The notes beneath the pieces were generated by a model. That model did not search any database, was not told the origin of the DNA, and saw nothing but the letters and a program-made list of their open reading frames with translations. This document shows positions 1-7,201 of a DNA stretch of 45,270 bases, in pieces (the first letter of the stretch is position 1; each line of letters starts with the position of its first letter). The position numbers and the translations under genes are program-made. Origin of the DNA: Methanobrevibacter oralis (lineage in GTDB: Archaea > Methanobacteriota > Methanobacteria > Methanobacteriales > Methanobacteriaceae); contig NZ_LWMU01000041.1 in the NCBI RefSeq assembly GCF_001639275.1, positions 1 to 45,270 of the forward strand, written 5' to 3'.

Positions 1-174
1 AATATGAATTCGTTGAAAATAAAAAATAAAGATTAATAATTGAGAAAAAACAAAATAGAGAAAAAATATCTAGTTAAAATTTAAAAACAAGAAAAATTAA
101 GAAAAAATGGATTTATTGACAAACCCCTTAAAAAAAGTTATTTTGTGCTTTAAAAAAGAAAAAAAGAATATTTC
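1..174. other. AT-rich left edge, no complete gene
   Basis: No complete gene is visible here. Bases 3-29 read YEFVENKK followed by a stop on the plus strand, which could be the tail of a gene starting to the left of the window, but eight residues cannot establish this. The T/A-rich stretch at 125-172 is the downstream tract of the minus-strand gene that ends at 175. Confidence 0.4.
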
Positions 175-188
175 TTATATTGATAAGA
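173..188 (-). terminator. stop-codon hairpin plus T tract
   Basis: On the minus strand the arms TCTTAT and ATAAGA are separated by CAAT, and the TAA stop (175-177) lies in the 3' arm. AATATTCTTTTTTTCTTTTTT follows in the transcribed direction. It has the form of an intrinsic terminator. Confidence 0.55.
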
Positions 189-849
189 TTAAACTAATCA
201 ACATGGAAATAATTGAGTAAATAAAGTTTGGTTCTGTTTGTTTAACAACAGTAGTGTTATTATTGTTTACTTTATTAGATTCAGTTACATTAAAGTCTTG
301 ATTTTCACTAGGATATGAATTTAAATAAATATCAATGTTAGAATGATTTTTATTTAAATTATTAAAGTAGTCATAATCAAAGTTACAATTGGAACATGAT
401 GTTTTTGCTGAAGTATAGGAAGACCATTTTTCGAAATATTCATCACTTTCATTTTCAAAATCATCAGTTTCGTTATCATATTTATCTAATTCAGAATCAT
501 CGTCTTCATCATCAGTATAATTTTCATCATCTTCATCATAGTTTTCTTCATTTTCATAGTCTACTTCATTTAATGAGTATTCATCTATTTCATTACTTGT
601 ATCATTTTCTTCGGATTCTGTATCTTGTGAGTATAAATCTATATCTAAATCATTAAAATCATATTCATAATCATATGATTCATTATTTTCATCTATCCAA
701 TCAATATCAGTATCTATTGTATTAGAATCTTGGGATTCATCATAATTTGTGTTGACTTGATCAATAGCAGATACATTTCCAATTATAGTTAAAAAAAACA
801 ATAAAATAATGAATATTCCTAATATTCTTGTAAATCTATTATATTTCAT
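175..849 (-). CDS. secreted, highly acidic Asp/Glu/Asn-rich protein, function unknown
   Basis: A 224-residue protein with a signal peptide or membrane anchor at about residues 9-28 that ends in a VSA-type cleavage site. The body to about residue 140 is almost entirely D, E, N, Y and S, with repeats such as DDENYTDDEDDD. A short segment with a CSNC pair follows, and then a hydrophobic C-terminus (about 208-224) without a basic tail. It shares the acidic repeat and a TSAK element with the neighbour at 1155-1604, so the two look like diverged paralogs. A GTGAT ribosome binding site lies just before the ATG, and a TATA-like CTATATATA lies about 55-65 bases upstream. Low complexity prevents family assignment. 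I infer a surface-exposed protein. Confidence 0.7.
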   Translation of the reverse strand: MKYNRFTRILGIFIILLFFLTIIGNVSAIDQVNTNYDESQDSNTIDTDIDWIDENNESYDYEYDFNDLDIDLYSQDTESEENDTSNEIDEYSLNEVDYENEENYDEDDENYTDDEDDDSELDKYDNETDDFENESDEYFEKWSSYTSAKTSCSNCNFDYDYFNNLNKNHSNIDIYLNSYPSENQDFNVTESNKVNNNNTTVVKQTEPNFIYSIISMLISLILSI

Positions 850-1141
850 AACATATCACATCTGTGTATAATATTTTTTACATTGTATAGTATATATTAC
901 AAGTATATATAGTTTTTTATTAAATTAGTTTATAAAAACTTTAAGTATTTTTCTTAAATTTATTTAATTTTGATTTTATTATATTAATTTCTAGTTTAAT
1001 GATGAAATTAATTATAATTTAAGAATCTTTATAATTATATGATTTTATTTATTAATTTCAAGCATGATTAATGATTTTGAGTTAATATATTTTAATTGAT
1101 AATTTTTAAAAAAAAGTTTTATAGCTTAAAAAATAGAAAAG
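850..1141. other. intergenic region, promoter of the acidic protein gene only
   Basis: This AT-rich spacer of about 300 bases holds the TATA-like CTATATATA (minus strand, near 903-911) and ribosome binding site of the gene ending at 175. The T-rich tract downstream of the gene at 1155 lies near 1110-1141. I see no gene or RNA. The 92-codon plus-strand frame here is the antisense shadow of the gene at 1155-1604. Confidence 0.5.
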
Positions 1142-1157
1142 TAAAGTTTAAACTTTA
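1142..1157 (-). terminator. palindromic stop-codon hairpin plus T tract
   Basis: The perfect 16-base palindrome TAAAGTTTAAACTTTA begins with the TAA stop codon of the acidic protein and is followed on the minus strand by CTTTTCTATTTTTT. It has terminator-like geometry. Confidence 0.55.
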
Positions 1158-1604
1158 TTTTTCACGTTTAATTAGAGTAGGAACCACAATTATAACTAAT
1201 GCTAATAGTAATATTAATGGATTACCAGTTGGTGGTAGGTTATTATCATTTTCACTAATAGTGTCTGTGATTTCCCTACCTGTTGCTGAACCTTTTGCAG
1301 ATGTAATTTTGTTTAATAAATCATCATATGTATTATTAATATTTTCATCAATATCATATTCATCATCAGTATAATTTTCATCATCGGTTGTGTTATCATC
1401 TTCTGCTGGATTTTCATCATCGGTTGTGTTATCATCAGAATTAGTGTTATTATTTGGATCTGATAAAATATCTTCGTTTACTTGGCCAATGTTATTTTGA
1501 GAATCAGTTATTGGACTATTAATTTCAGCTGCACTAACAACACTAATTGAAATAATAGCTAACATTAATATTAATAATGTGGTTATTATTTTTCTATTTT
1601 TCAT
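1155..1604 (-). CDS. small acidic surface protein with LPxTG-type sorting signal
   Basis: A 149-residue protein with three parts. First is a signal peptide (about 1-25, ending VSAAE). Next is a D/E/N/T-rich middle with near-identical DDNTTDDEN units. Last is a C-terminus reading LPPTG at about residues 124-128, then roughly 18 hydrophobic residues and the basic tail KREK. That order matches the cell-wall sorting signal recognised by sortases, which is known from Gram-positive bacteria and some archaea. I infer anchoring to pseudomurein or a membrane-to-wall handover. No sortase gene is in the window. The acidic repeats and a TSAK element are shared with the upstream paralog. Confidence 0.75.
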   Translation of the reverse strand: MKNRKIITTLLILMLAIISISVVSAAEINSPITDSQNNIGQVNEDILSDPNNNTNSDDNTTDDENPAEDDNTTDDENYTDDEYDIDENINNTYDDLLNKITSAKGSATGREITDTISENDNNLPPTGNPLILLLALVIIVVPTLIKREK

Positions 1605-1891
1605 ATTATCATCTCTTATTATTATTTAATAGATATGTTATTATAATAATATATTATCTAATTTGTTATTTATATATAAATTATATATATTTTTTTTAAT
1701 GATAAAATAAACAAATTTAATCCCAATTATAATAAAAAAGCTTATTTTAAGAAATTAATTAAAACAAATATCTATTTTAAAAAAATTAATAAAAAATATA
1801 TAAATTTTTATAAGTTAATGTAAATTTTTTAATAGTTAATTTAACATATTTGTTTTGCAAAATAATAATTGATTATTTTTGAGTATTATTT

Positions 1892-2377
1892 TTATTTAAA
1901 TCGAGCATCGGACTTTTGAGACTTAGCTTTTTCATGTTTTGTTTCAAACCAGCCTATTTTTAATTCATCAATTGTATCTTCATATAATTGAGGAACATAT
2001 GGTTTAATATCAAGAAGTGGTGTCCCATCTAAAACATCGATATTTGAAATATGTAGAATATTATCTTCAATTTTATCTATTTTTACAACACTAGAACCAA
2101 TACGGTTTGGTCTTTTTGGGGATCTTGTTGCAAAGACTCCATGAGTATTATTATCCATAAATGGTTTTACTTCAAGCATATAACCATCAACTTCATGTAA
2201 TAAATAAATTAAATGAATATGAGAAAACCCATCAAGATCTTTTAGTCCATCTTTGTATTTTTCTTTTATTTCGATTTTTCCTTTAATACCTTTGGCACCT
2301 GTTGGTTGAATGGGCATTCCTTCTATTTCTGTGAATTGAGTATGTATAGTACCAATTGATTCTAGTTCGATTTTCAT
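1892..2377 (-). CDS. trmO: TrmO/TsaA-family tRNA (adenine-N6) methyltransferase
   Basis: A 161-residue protein of the UPF0066/TsaA (YaeB, VirR) beta-barrel family. Characterised members methylate N6 of t6A37 in tRNA reading ACY codons, using S-adenosylmethionine. Diagnostic features are an N-terminal IGTIHTQF strand, the segment DGFSHIHLIYLLHEVDGY (about 49-66), the family signature FATRSPKRPNRIG (about 82-94), and DGTPLLDIKPYVP near 117-129. The length is typical of archaeal single-domain forms, which lack the C-terminal extension of the E. coli enzyme. The family is certain; the exact substrate in this organism is inferred. Confidence 0.88.
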   Translation of the reverse strand: MKIELESIGTIHTQFTEIEGMPIQPTGAKGIKGKIEIKEKYKDGLKDLDGFSHIHLIYLLHEVDGYMLEVKPFMDNNTHGVFATRSPKRPNRIGSSVVKIDKIEDNILHISNIDVLDGTPLLDIKPYVPQLYEDTIDELKIGWFETKHEKAKSQKSDARFK

Positions 2378-2583
2378 AATTTATATATTCGACATTATTT
2401 TTTAAATATTTTCCCTTATAATTTCTTCGATATGAAGTAATTTAGGTAATCGATTAAATTTTCTTTAAATGATGTAAAAACGAAAGGATTATATACAATT
2501 CGATTTTAAATAAATAAATGAAGTTGATGAAATAAAGATATTTCACAATTATAAGTCAACTTATTTAAAAGAGGATTGATAAA

Positions 2584-2790
2584 ATGGAACTTAGTGCAAG
2601 AAATCAATTAAATGGTAAAATTACAAATGTTGAGATTGGTGCAGTAATGGCTAGTATTAAACTTGAAGTAACAGAACCTGGTATAATTACAGCTATGATT
2701 ACAAAAGAATCTGCTGAAAAATTAGGTTTAACTGAAGGAGATGATGTTACAGCTATTATTAAATCAACTGAGGTAATTATTGGAAAATAA
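2584..2790 (+). CDS. mop: Mop-type molybdate/tungstate-binding protein
   Basis: A 68-residue protein consisting of one complete Mop (TOBE-like) domain. The LSARNQLNGKI start, the EIGAVMASI strand, the ITAMITKESAEKLGL helix and the VTAIIKSTEVIIG end follow the molbindin pattern. Such stand-alone domains bind molybdate or tungstate oxyanions as oligomers and buffer or sense them, which fits an organism with Mo/W formylmethanofuran dehydrogenase. A GAGGATTGAT ribosome binding site directly precedes the ATG. It converges on moaE and the small membrane protein gene. A TGTTGG/CCAACA inverted repeat after the stop may act as a bidirectional end. Confidence 0.9.
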   Translation: MELSARNQLNGKITNVEIGAVMASIKLEVTEPGIITAMITKESAEKLGLTEGDDVTAIIKSTEVIIGK

Positions 2791-2815
2791 ATCAATGTGG
2801 ATAGTGTTGGTATAA

Positions 2816-2953
2816 TTAAATTCCAACATATCCTAGTAATATTAAGACTATTAAAATAGCAAAAAGTATTAAAAAGATTTTTTTAATTCTTTTAACAAGT
2901 GTATAAACAATTAAAAATAAGATTAATAATTTGATTATAAAAATTAATGTCAA
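2816..2953 (-). CDS. 45-residue two-helix membrane protein with TTG start, too short for usual gene calls
   Basis: Directly after the moaE stop, the minus strand reads GGAGGATAATT and then TTG, an excellent ribosome binding site and spacing. The open frame of 45 codons encodes two hydrophobic segments (about 2-20 and 26-45) separated by KRIKK, and ends LLGYVGI. Both helices are rich in I/L/V with no interrupting charge, which is unlikely in random sequence. It lies two bases downstream of moaE and is presumably co-transcribed and translationally coupled. I do not recognise the family. The charge distribution suggests a helical hairpin with a short basic cytoplasmic loop. Confidence 0.55.
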   Translation of the reverse strand: MTLIFIIKLLILFLIVYTLVKRIKKIFLILFAILIVLILLGYVGI

Positions 2954-2955
2954 AA

Positions 2956-3393
2956 TTATCCTCCTGCAAGAATAGTTTTACTTCCTTGGTTAGAAATTTC
3001 TTCTTTTTTAAATTCAACATCGTACTTAACATTTTCAATAACTTCTTTTAATGCATCAAGGGTTTCTTCTCTATGTGATCCTAAAACAGCTACTAAAAAT
3101 AAACTATCTCCAGTGTAAAATTCACCAATATAATGAATAACAGATATTTCATGAACATTAAATTTAATTTTTGCTTTTTCAACAATTTCCTTAATTTCTT
3201 TTAATGTTTTTTTCTTATTAGGTGTGGTTAGTATAAGTTTTTCTAAATCAAAGTTTTCTTCTTTTCCACGAACAATACCTTCAAAAGTAAAAATAGCTCC
3301 AGAATAATCAACTTTTTTACTTTTTTTTAAATCATCGATTAAATCAGCTATTGTTATTTTGTCCTCTTTTGCTTCAATTAATTTTACAACCAT
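2956..3393 (-). CDS. moaE: molybdopterin synthase catalytic subunit, MoaE family
   Basis: MoaE transfers sulfur from thiocarboxylated MoaD to precursor Z (cPMP), forming the molybdopterin dithiolene. This copy shows GAIFTFEGIVRG (about 32-43), the core strand VHEISVIHYIGEFYTGD, GSHREE (about 105-110), and a C-terminal KYDVEFKKEE that corresponds to the catalytic lysine region (PIWKKE in bacteria). The usual HRxG is HYIG here, and the PIW is missing, so it is a diverged archaeal form. I chose the ATG at 3393, with GTGAT five bases upstream, over a GTG at 3402. It lies nine bases after nadM. No MoaD is adjacent. Confidence 0.8.
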   Translation of the reverse strand: MVVKLIEAKEDKITIADLIDDLKKSKKVDYSGAIFTFEGIVRGKEENFDLEKLILTTPNKKKTLKEIKEIVEKAKIKFNVHEISVIHYIGEFYTGDSLFLVAVLGSHREETLDALKEVIENVKYDVEFKKEEISNQGSKTILAGG

Positions 3394-3402
3394 AATAATC
3401 AC

Positions 3403-3942
3403 TTATTTATTTAAATCACTAATTTCTTTTATTGATAAGTTTTTTAATCTTTCAATACCATTTATCTCATTTATAACTTTAATAGTAGCATTAGGAACTA
3501 ATTCTTCCCAGTTAGAATTTTCAATCATTCTTTTTCTAACTTCGGTTCCTGATAAATGAAATCTATCATAAAGTGGGGGATTTTTAACATTAAATCCATT
3601 TTCCTTAAATAATTGTTTAACTAAGGAATTACCTGAATAAACAACTGAAAATGGAGGAGTCATCATTTTAACATGAGATGGCCATATTGCATTATAATTA
3701 ATATCTTCCATAGGTATAATATAATATCTACTTGGATCAATATTAGATTCAACAAATGCTTTTTTAAGCATTATTACACGTTCACCTGCAGTAAAAGGAT
3801 TTTTAAGTTCATAACTTAATTGAGCACTACCAATTCCAATTATAATTTCATCAACTTCTTCTAAAATTTTATTAATAACTTGCATATGTCCTTTATGTAC
3901 AGGTTGCATCCTACCAATTAATATTCCACGAACTTTATTCAT
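3403..3942 (-). CDS. nadM: archaeal nicotinamide-nucleotide adenylyltransferase
   Basis: The enzyme joins NMN and ATP to make NAD+ in the final step of NAD biosynthesis. The nucleotidylyltransferase signature GRMQPVHKGH is at residues 10-19, and the second ATP-binding motif SGTEVRKRM is at 131-139. The length of 179 residues matches the archaeal NadM family. It lies downstream of the secreted peptidase-like gene (16-base gap) and upstream of moaE, in one minus-strand transcription unit with short spacers. Confidence 0.95.
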   Translation of the reverse strand: MNKVRGILIGRMQPVHKGHMQVINKILEEVDEIIIGIGSAQLSYELKNPFTAGERVIMLKKAFVESNIDPSRYYIIPMEDINYNAIWPSHVKMMTPPFSVVYSGNSLVKQLFKENGFNVKNPPLYDRFHLSGTEVRKRMIENSNWEELVPNATIKVINEINGIERLKNLSIKEISDLNK

Positions 3943-3958
3943 TAATAACCACCTAAAA

Positions 3959-4663
3959 TTAAGGTTCTAATTTATCTAAACATCTAATAAAATTATTTGC
4001 AATTTGTAATTTTTGAGCATATGTATCGTCAATAGAAACTTCCATTAATAATGTGTTAATTCCTTGTTTAGCAATAGGCTTTGTGACTTTTTTAGGGCTA
4101 CTACCTTCACTAAATTTATAATCAACTAAACCTACATCATTACAAATCTCTTTTACATATGAATCTACTTTATCAGTTCTTTTAGAAAGACTAAATATAA
4201 AATAAGAATACTCATAAGTTGGATTTATTTCATGAACGTCAACAACAATAAAAGGATTGTCTTCTTTAATATTCGGTACAATAAATTTATTAGCTAATTT
4301 TTCACCAGCTAAACGAGTATCATCACGACTAGTAATATTATCTTTTGTTTGAACATAATAAATTACAAACTTTTTATTAAGGTTATTGGTTTCATTTGTA
4401 GTTATATTATGCAATGTTTGATTTATAGCTTCATGAATTTCATGTTCTCTTGGATGAACACCTAAAATTATTCCAATAGTGTTATTAGAAGAAGTATTTC
4501 CAGCTACAACTTTATAAACTGTTCCATTATTATTTGATCCAACCGTGGTAACATTATAACTTTTTGTAACTTCATTATGTGTTGTTAAAAGAAGTGTAAT
4601 GTTGAAAATAACAATAGCTATTAGAATTACTAATATTATTTCATATTTTCTTTTTTTATTCAT
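3959..4663 (-). CDS. membrane-anchored extracellular zinc-carboxypeptidase-like protein
   Basis: A 234-residue protein with an N-terminal membrane anchor (about 8-27) and an extracellular domain carrying several N-x-S/T sequons. GVHPREHEIHEA (about 69-80) contains an HxxE zinc pair, and VVDVHE (about 140-145) supplies a second His. A late LLMEVS could provide the catalytic glutamate. This arrangement is that of the M14 carboxypeptidase / aspartoacylase (AstE/AspA) fold. The substrate is unknown; a role in trimming wall or surface peptides is inference. It is the first gene of the run with nadM, moaE and the small membrane protein. Confidence is good for the fold and low for the reaction. Confidence 0.6.
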   Translation of the reverse strand: MNKKRKYEIILVILIAIVIFNITLLLTTHNEVTKSYNVTTVGSNNNGTVYKVVAGNTSSNNTIGIILGVHPREHEIHEAINQTLHNITTNETNNLNKKFVIYYVQTKDNITSRDDTRLAGEKLANKFIVPNIKEDNPFIVVDVHEINPTYEYSYFIFSLSKRTDKVDSYVKEICNDVGLVDYKFSEGSSPKKVTKPIAKQGINTLLMEVSIDDTYAQKLQIANNFIRCLDKLEP

Positions 4664-4794
4664 AATTTACCTAAAATTATTTTATTAAACCATTTTTTGT
4701 TTTTATTAATTAAAATACTTTGTTGCTATAACTAAACTTATATTAAACCCTTTTTAATATAATATATAATTGAATAAATTATGGAGATATCATA

Positions 4795-5454
4795 ATGAAA
4801 ACTAAAAATATAATTATAATTGCATTAGTTGCTATTCTTCTTATTGTTGCAGGAGCAGTATTTTCTTCAGGAATTTTAAAAAATGATGAAAGAATCACTA
4901 CTCCATTTAAAACTGAGTTTATGGAAGGTAATTTTACTGGACATGTTAAATTAGTAAATGATTCTGAAAAATTTATGCATTCTTATGAAGATCATGAGAA
5001 TAATATTACTTATAATATTTCTACTGTCGATAATGCTTCTGCTTTAATGGAAATTTATCAATTACAAGGTGCTAAAAACCCTGAAAAAAGAACATTTAAT
5101 GGTACTGAATGGAATATTTACTTTACTCAAGCTGTTCCATCTAATAATTCATCAGATACTAGTGGTAAATCTATGAATATTATAATCTGTGAATCACAAA
5201 GTGAAAAACAAGGATATATGATTTACATGATTTTTGGGAATAATTCTAAAGTTAATTATACTTTAAACACATTTTGTGAAGCATATGAGGATTATGCAGA
5301 ACCTTTAATTCAGAGTATAACTTTAAAAGAAAGTAAACATGTTCCAGCTATTAGTGAGCAGTTTGGTTTAACTGATGAGCAATTTGCTCAACAAATGGAT
5401 TTAGTTCATCAATATATGGCTGGAAATACTTCTGCTTTAGAAACTGGAGAATAA
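4795..5454 (+). CDS. secreted or membrane-anchored protein of unknown function
   Basis: A 219-residue protein with a short basic N-terminus, one hydrophobic segment (about 5-26) and an extracellular domain with several N-x-S/T sequons and no clear catalytic motif. The C-terminal part (about 180-219) looks helical. A GGAGATATC ribosome binding site precedes the ATG. Tsr3 starts two bases after its stop, so the two genes share a transcript. I do not recognise a family. It may be a surface protein of the kind common in Methanobrevibacter. Confidence 0.7.
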   Translation: MKTKNIIIIALVAILLIVAGAVFSSGILKNDERITTPFKTEFMEGNFTGHVKLVNDSEKFMHSYEDHENNITYNISTVDNASALMEIYQLQGAKNPEKRTFNGTEWNIYFTQAVPSNNSSDTSGKSMNIIICESQSEKQGYMIYMIFGNNSKVNYTLNTFCEAYEDYAEPLIQSITLKESKHVPAISEQFGLTDEQFAQQMDLVHQYMAGNTSALETGE

Positions 5455-5455
5455 G

Positions 5456-5971
5456 ATGAGAATTACAGTTTTTCATGCAGATGAATGTGATAGAAAAAAA
5501 TGCACCTCTATTAAGATGGAAAAGTTAGGATATTGTAAATTAATTTATGATATAAATAGAATACCATCAGGGTCTATTGTATTAAATCCTTATGCAGAAA
5601 AGGCTGTATCATATGAAGACTATAAATTTGTTGAAAAACGAGGAATTGTAGGGCTTGATTGTTCTTGGAATGAAGTTTCAAGTTCTAAAAAATTCTTTTC
5701 TTTATCAAAATATCATAGGTCACTTCCTTTTTTAATAGCTACTAATCCAGTTAATTATGGTAAACCTTGTATTTTATCCACGGTTGAAGCTATTTCAGCT
5801 ACATTGTATATTACTCGTTTTAAAGATGAAGCTCATAAAATATTAGATGGTTTTAAATGGGGTCATACCTTTTTAGAACTTAATCATAATCTTTTAGAAA
5901 CCTATAGTGAAGCTGATACAAGTGAGGAAGTAGTTAAAATTCAAAATGAATTTTTGGAATCTCATGAATGA
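5456..5971 (+). CDS. tsr3: 16S rRNA aminocarboxypropyltransferase, Tsr3/DUF367
   Basis: Tsr3 transfers the aminocarboxypropyl group of S-adenosylmethionine to a pseudouridine-derived base in the decoding region of small-subunit rRNA (m1acp3-Psi in eukaryotes). The 171-residue protein shows DCSWNEV (about 69-75), the LPFLIATNPVNYGKP stretch (about 89-103) and LSTVEAISATLYI (about 106-118), all hallmarks of the family. The position beside ribosomal protein L40e fits a ribosome-assembly role. The start follows the upstream stop almost directly, with GGAG lying inside that gene's end. Confidence 0.93.
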   Translation: MRITVFHADECDRKKCTSIKMEKLGYCKLIYDINRIPSGSIVLNPYAEKAVSYEDYKFVEKRGIVGLDCSWNEVSSSKKFFSLSKYHRSLPFLIATNPVNYGKPCILSTVEAISATLYITRFKDEAHKILDGFKWGHTFLELNHNLLETYSEADTSEEVVKIQNEFLESHE

Positions 5972-6130
5972 TTTTATATTAATTTTCTATGAGTCATATT
6001 ATTTTATTTTCGAAGGAATTAACTAAAGCTTTAAATACTACTAAAACTAAATACTTTATTAATAGTTATAAGTACATCTTATGACATTTATTCTAATTTA
6101 TTTTCATGATTACAAAGGGAGGAGTTACTT

Positions 6131-6277
6131 ATGGCAAGATTTGAGGAAGCTGAAAACAGAATGTTCAATGTAAAAATTTGCTTAAAATGTAATGCTCGTA
6201 ACCCTGCTGCTGCAACTACTTGCAGAAAATGTGGTTACAAAGGTTTAAGATTTAAAGCAAAAGAATCAAGAGGATAA
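6131..6277 (+). CDS. rpl40e: 50S ribosomal protein L40e
   Basis: A 48-residue zinc-ribbon ribosomal protein. [20 protein letters not shown] begins the protein; two CxxC-type pairs (CLKC and CRKC) bind one zinc, and the tail is lysine/arginine rich. The length and pattern match archaeal L40e throughout. A very strong GGGAGGAG ribosome binding site lies at about 6117-6124, and a TTTAAATA-type promoter element lies about 100 bases upstream. The gene stands alone between tsr3 and the GGGP synthase gene and ends in a hairpin terminator. Confidence 0.96.
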   Translation: MARFEEAENRMFNVKICLKCNARNPAAATTCRKCGYKGLRFKAKESRG

Positions 6278-6289
6278 TCATATTCTCTT
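6268..6289 (+). terminator. stop-codon hairpin terminator of rpl40e
   Basis: AAGAGGATA pairs with TATTCTCTT (one G-U) around an ATCA loop. The TAA stop at 6275-6277 spans the end of the 5' arm. ACTTTTTTTTTTATT follows. This is one of the cleanest examples of the window-wide pattern. Confidence 0.7.
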
Positions 6290-6385
6290 ACTTTTTTTTA
6301 TTATTTTTATTTGTTTTTGGGTTATTTTTTTATCACGATTAATTTAATATACTATTTTTAATAAAACTTATTTTAGGTTGTTCTT

Positions 6386-7138
6386 ATGAATGATGTTGAA
6401 AATTATATCAAGGATATTTTAAAAGAAAGAAAAATTCATTTTACTTTAATAGATCCTGATGAACAAACACCAAAAGAAGCTTTAGAAATAGCCACTGCAG
6501 CTATTGAAGGAGGTACTGATGGTATTATGATTGGAGGATCTACTGTTGAAGGAGATGATGTTGAAAAGACTTGTAAAATATTGTCTGATAATATTGCTGT
6601 TCCAATTATTTTATTCCCAGGAAATATTAATAGTGTAAGTTCATATGCTGATGCAATATTTTTCATGAGCTATGTTAATTCTACAAATCCTTATTGGATT
6701 AATGGTGCTCAATCTTTAGCAGCACCACTTGTTAAAAAATCTGGAATTGAAGTTTTACCTATGGGTTATATGGTTGTAGAACCTGGTGGAACTGTTGGTT
6801 GGGTGGGAGATGCTAAATTAGTCCCAAGAAATAAACCTAAAATACCTTCAATTTATGCAATGTCTTGTGAGTTATTTGGAATGAAATTCTTTTATCTTGA
6901 AGCAGGCTCAGGTGCAGATAAAGCAATTCCTACTAAAATGATTGCATATTCAAAAAAAGCTACTGATGATATGATTCTTTTAGTTGGTGGAGGAATTCGT
7001 GATGCTGAGGCAGCTTATAGTGCAGCTCGTGCTGGTGGAGATATTATTGTAACTGGTACTGTTGTAGAGGAAACTAATAATGTTAAAACTAAAATATCTG
7101 AATTAACTCAAGCTATTAGAAAAGCCTCAGAAGAGTAG
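6386..7138 (+). CDS. geranylgeranylglyceryl phosphate synthase
   Basis: This TIM-barrel prenyltransferase joins geranylgeranyl diphosphate to sn-glycerol-1-phosphate, the first committed step of archaeal ether lipids. The 250-residue protein shows LIDPDEQ near 21-27 (Mg2+-binding aspartates), GGSTVEGD near 50-57, YLEAGSGA, and the late phosphate-binding loops VGGGIRDAEAA and GDIIVTGTVVEE. This is the pattern of the PcrB/GGGPS family, group II type by length. It stands alone with its own terminator hairpin, 57 bases before nurA. Confidence 0.95.
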   Translation: MNDVENYIKDILKERKIHFTLIDPDEQTPKEALEIATAAIEGGTDGIMIGGSTVEGDDVEKTCKILSDNIAVPIILFPGNINSVSSYADAIFFMSYVNSTNPYWINGAQSLAAPLVKKSGIEVLPMGYMVVEPGGTVGWVGDAKLVPRNKPKIPSIYAMSCELFGMKFFYLEAGSGADKAIPTKMIAYSKKATDDMILLVGGGIRDAEAAYSAARAGGDIIVTGTVVEETNNVKTKISELTQAIRKASEE

Positions 7139-7153
7139 TTTTCAGCTACTCTT
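7131..7153 (+). terminator. stop-codon hairpin of the GGGP synthase gene
   Basis: Perfect 8-base arms AAGAGTAG and CTACTCTT flank a TTTTCAG loop. The TAG stop is the end of the 5' arm (7136-7138). ACATCTTATTTTTATTTAATTTT follows, a broken T tract. Confidence 0.6.
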
Positions 7154-7201
7154 ACATCTTATTTTTATTTAATTTTAAACATAGTCTTATTAGGTGTGCT
7201 T

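Noticed and set aside
396-656. His-rich 86-codon plus-strand frame
   Set aside because: It is the antisense of the D/E/N-rich repeat region of the acidic protein at 175-849; His/Leu/Phe bias is exactly what that reverse complement gives.
1096-1374. 92-codon plus-strand frame with hydrophobic segments
   Set aside because: It overlaps the sorting-signal gene on the opposite strand and mirrors its membrane segment; no ribosome binding site.
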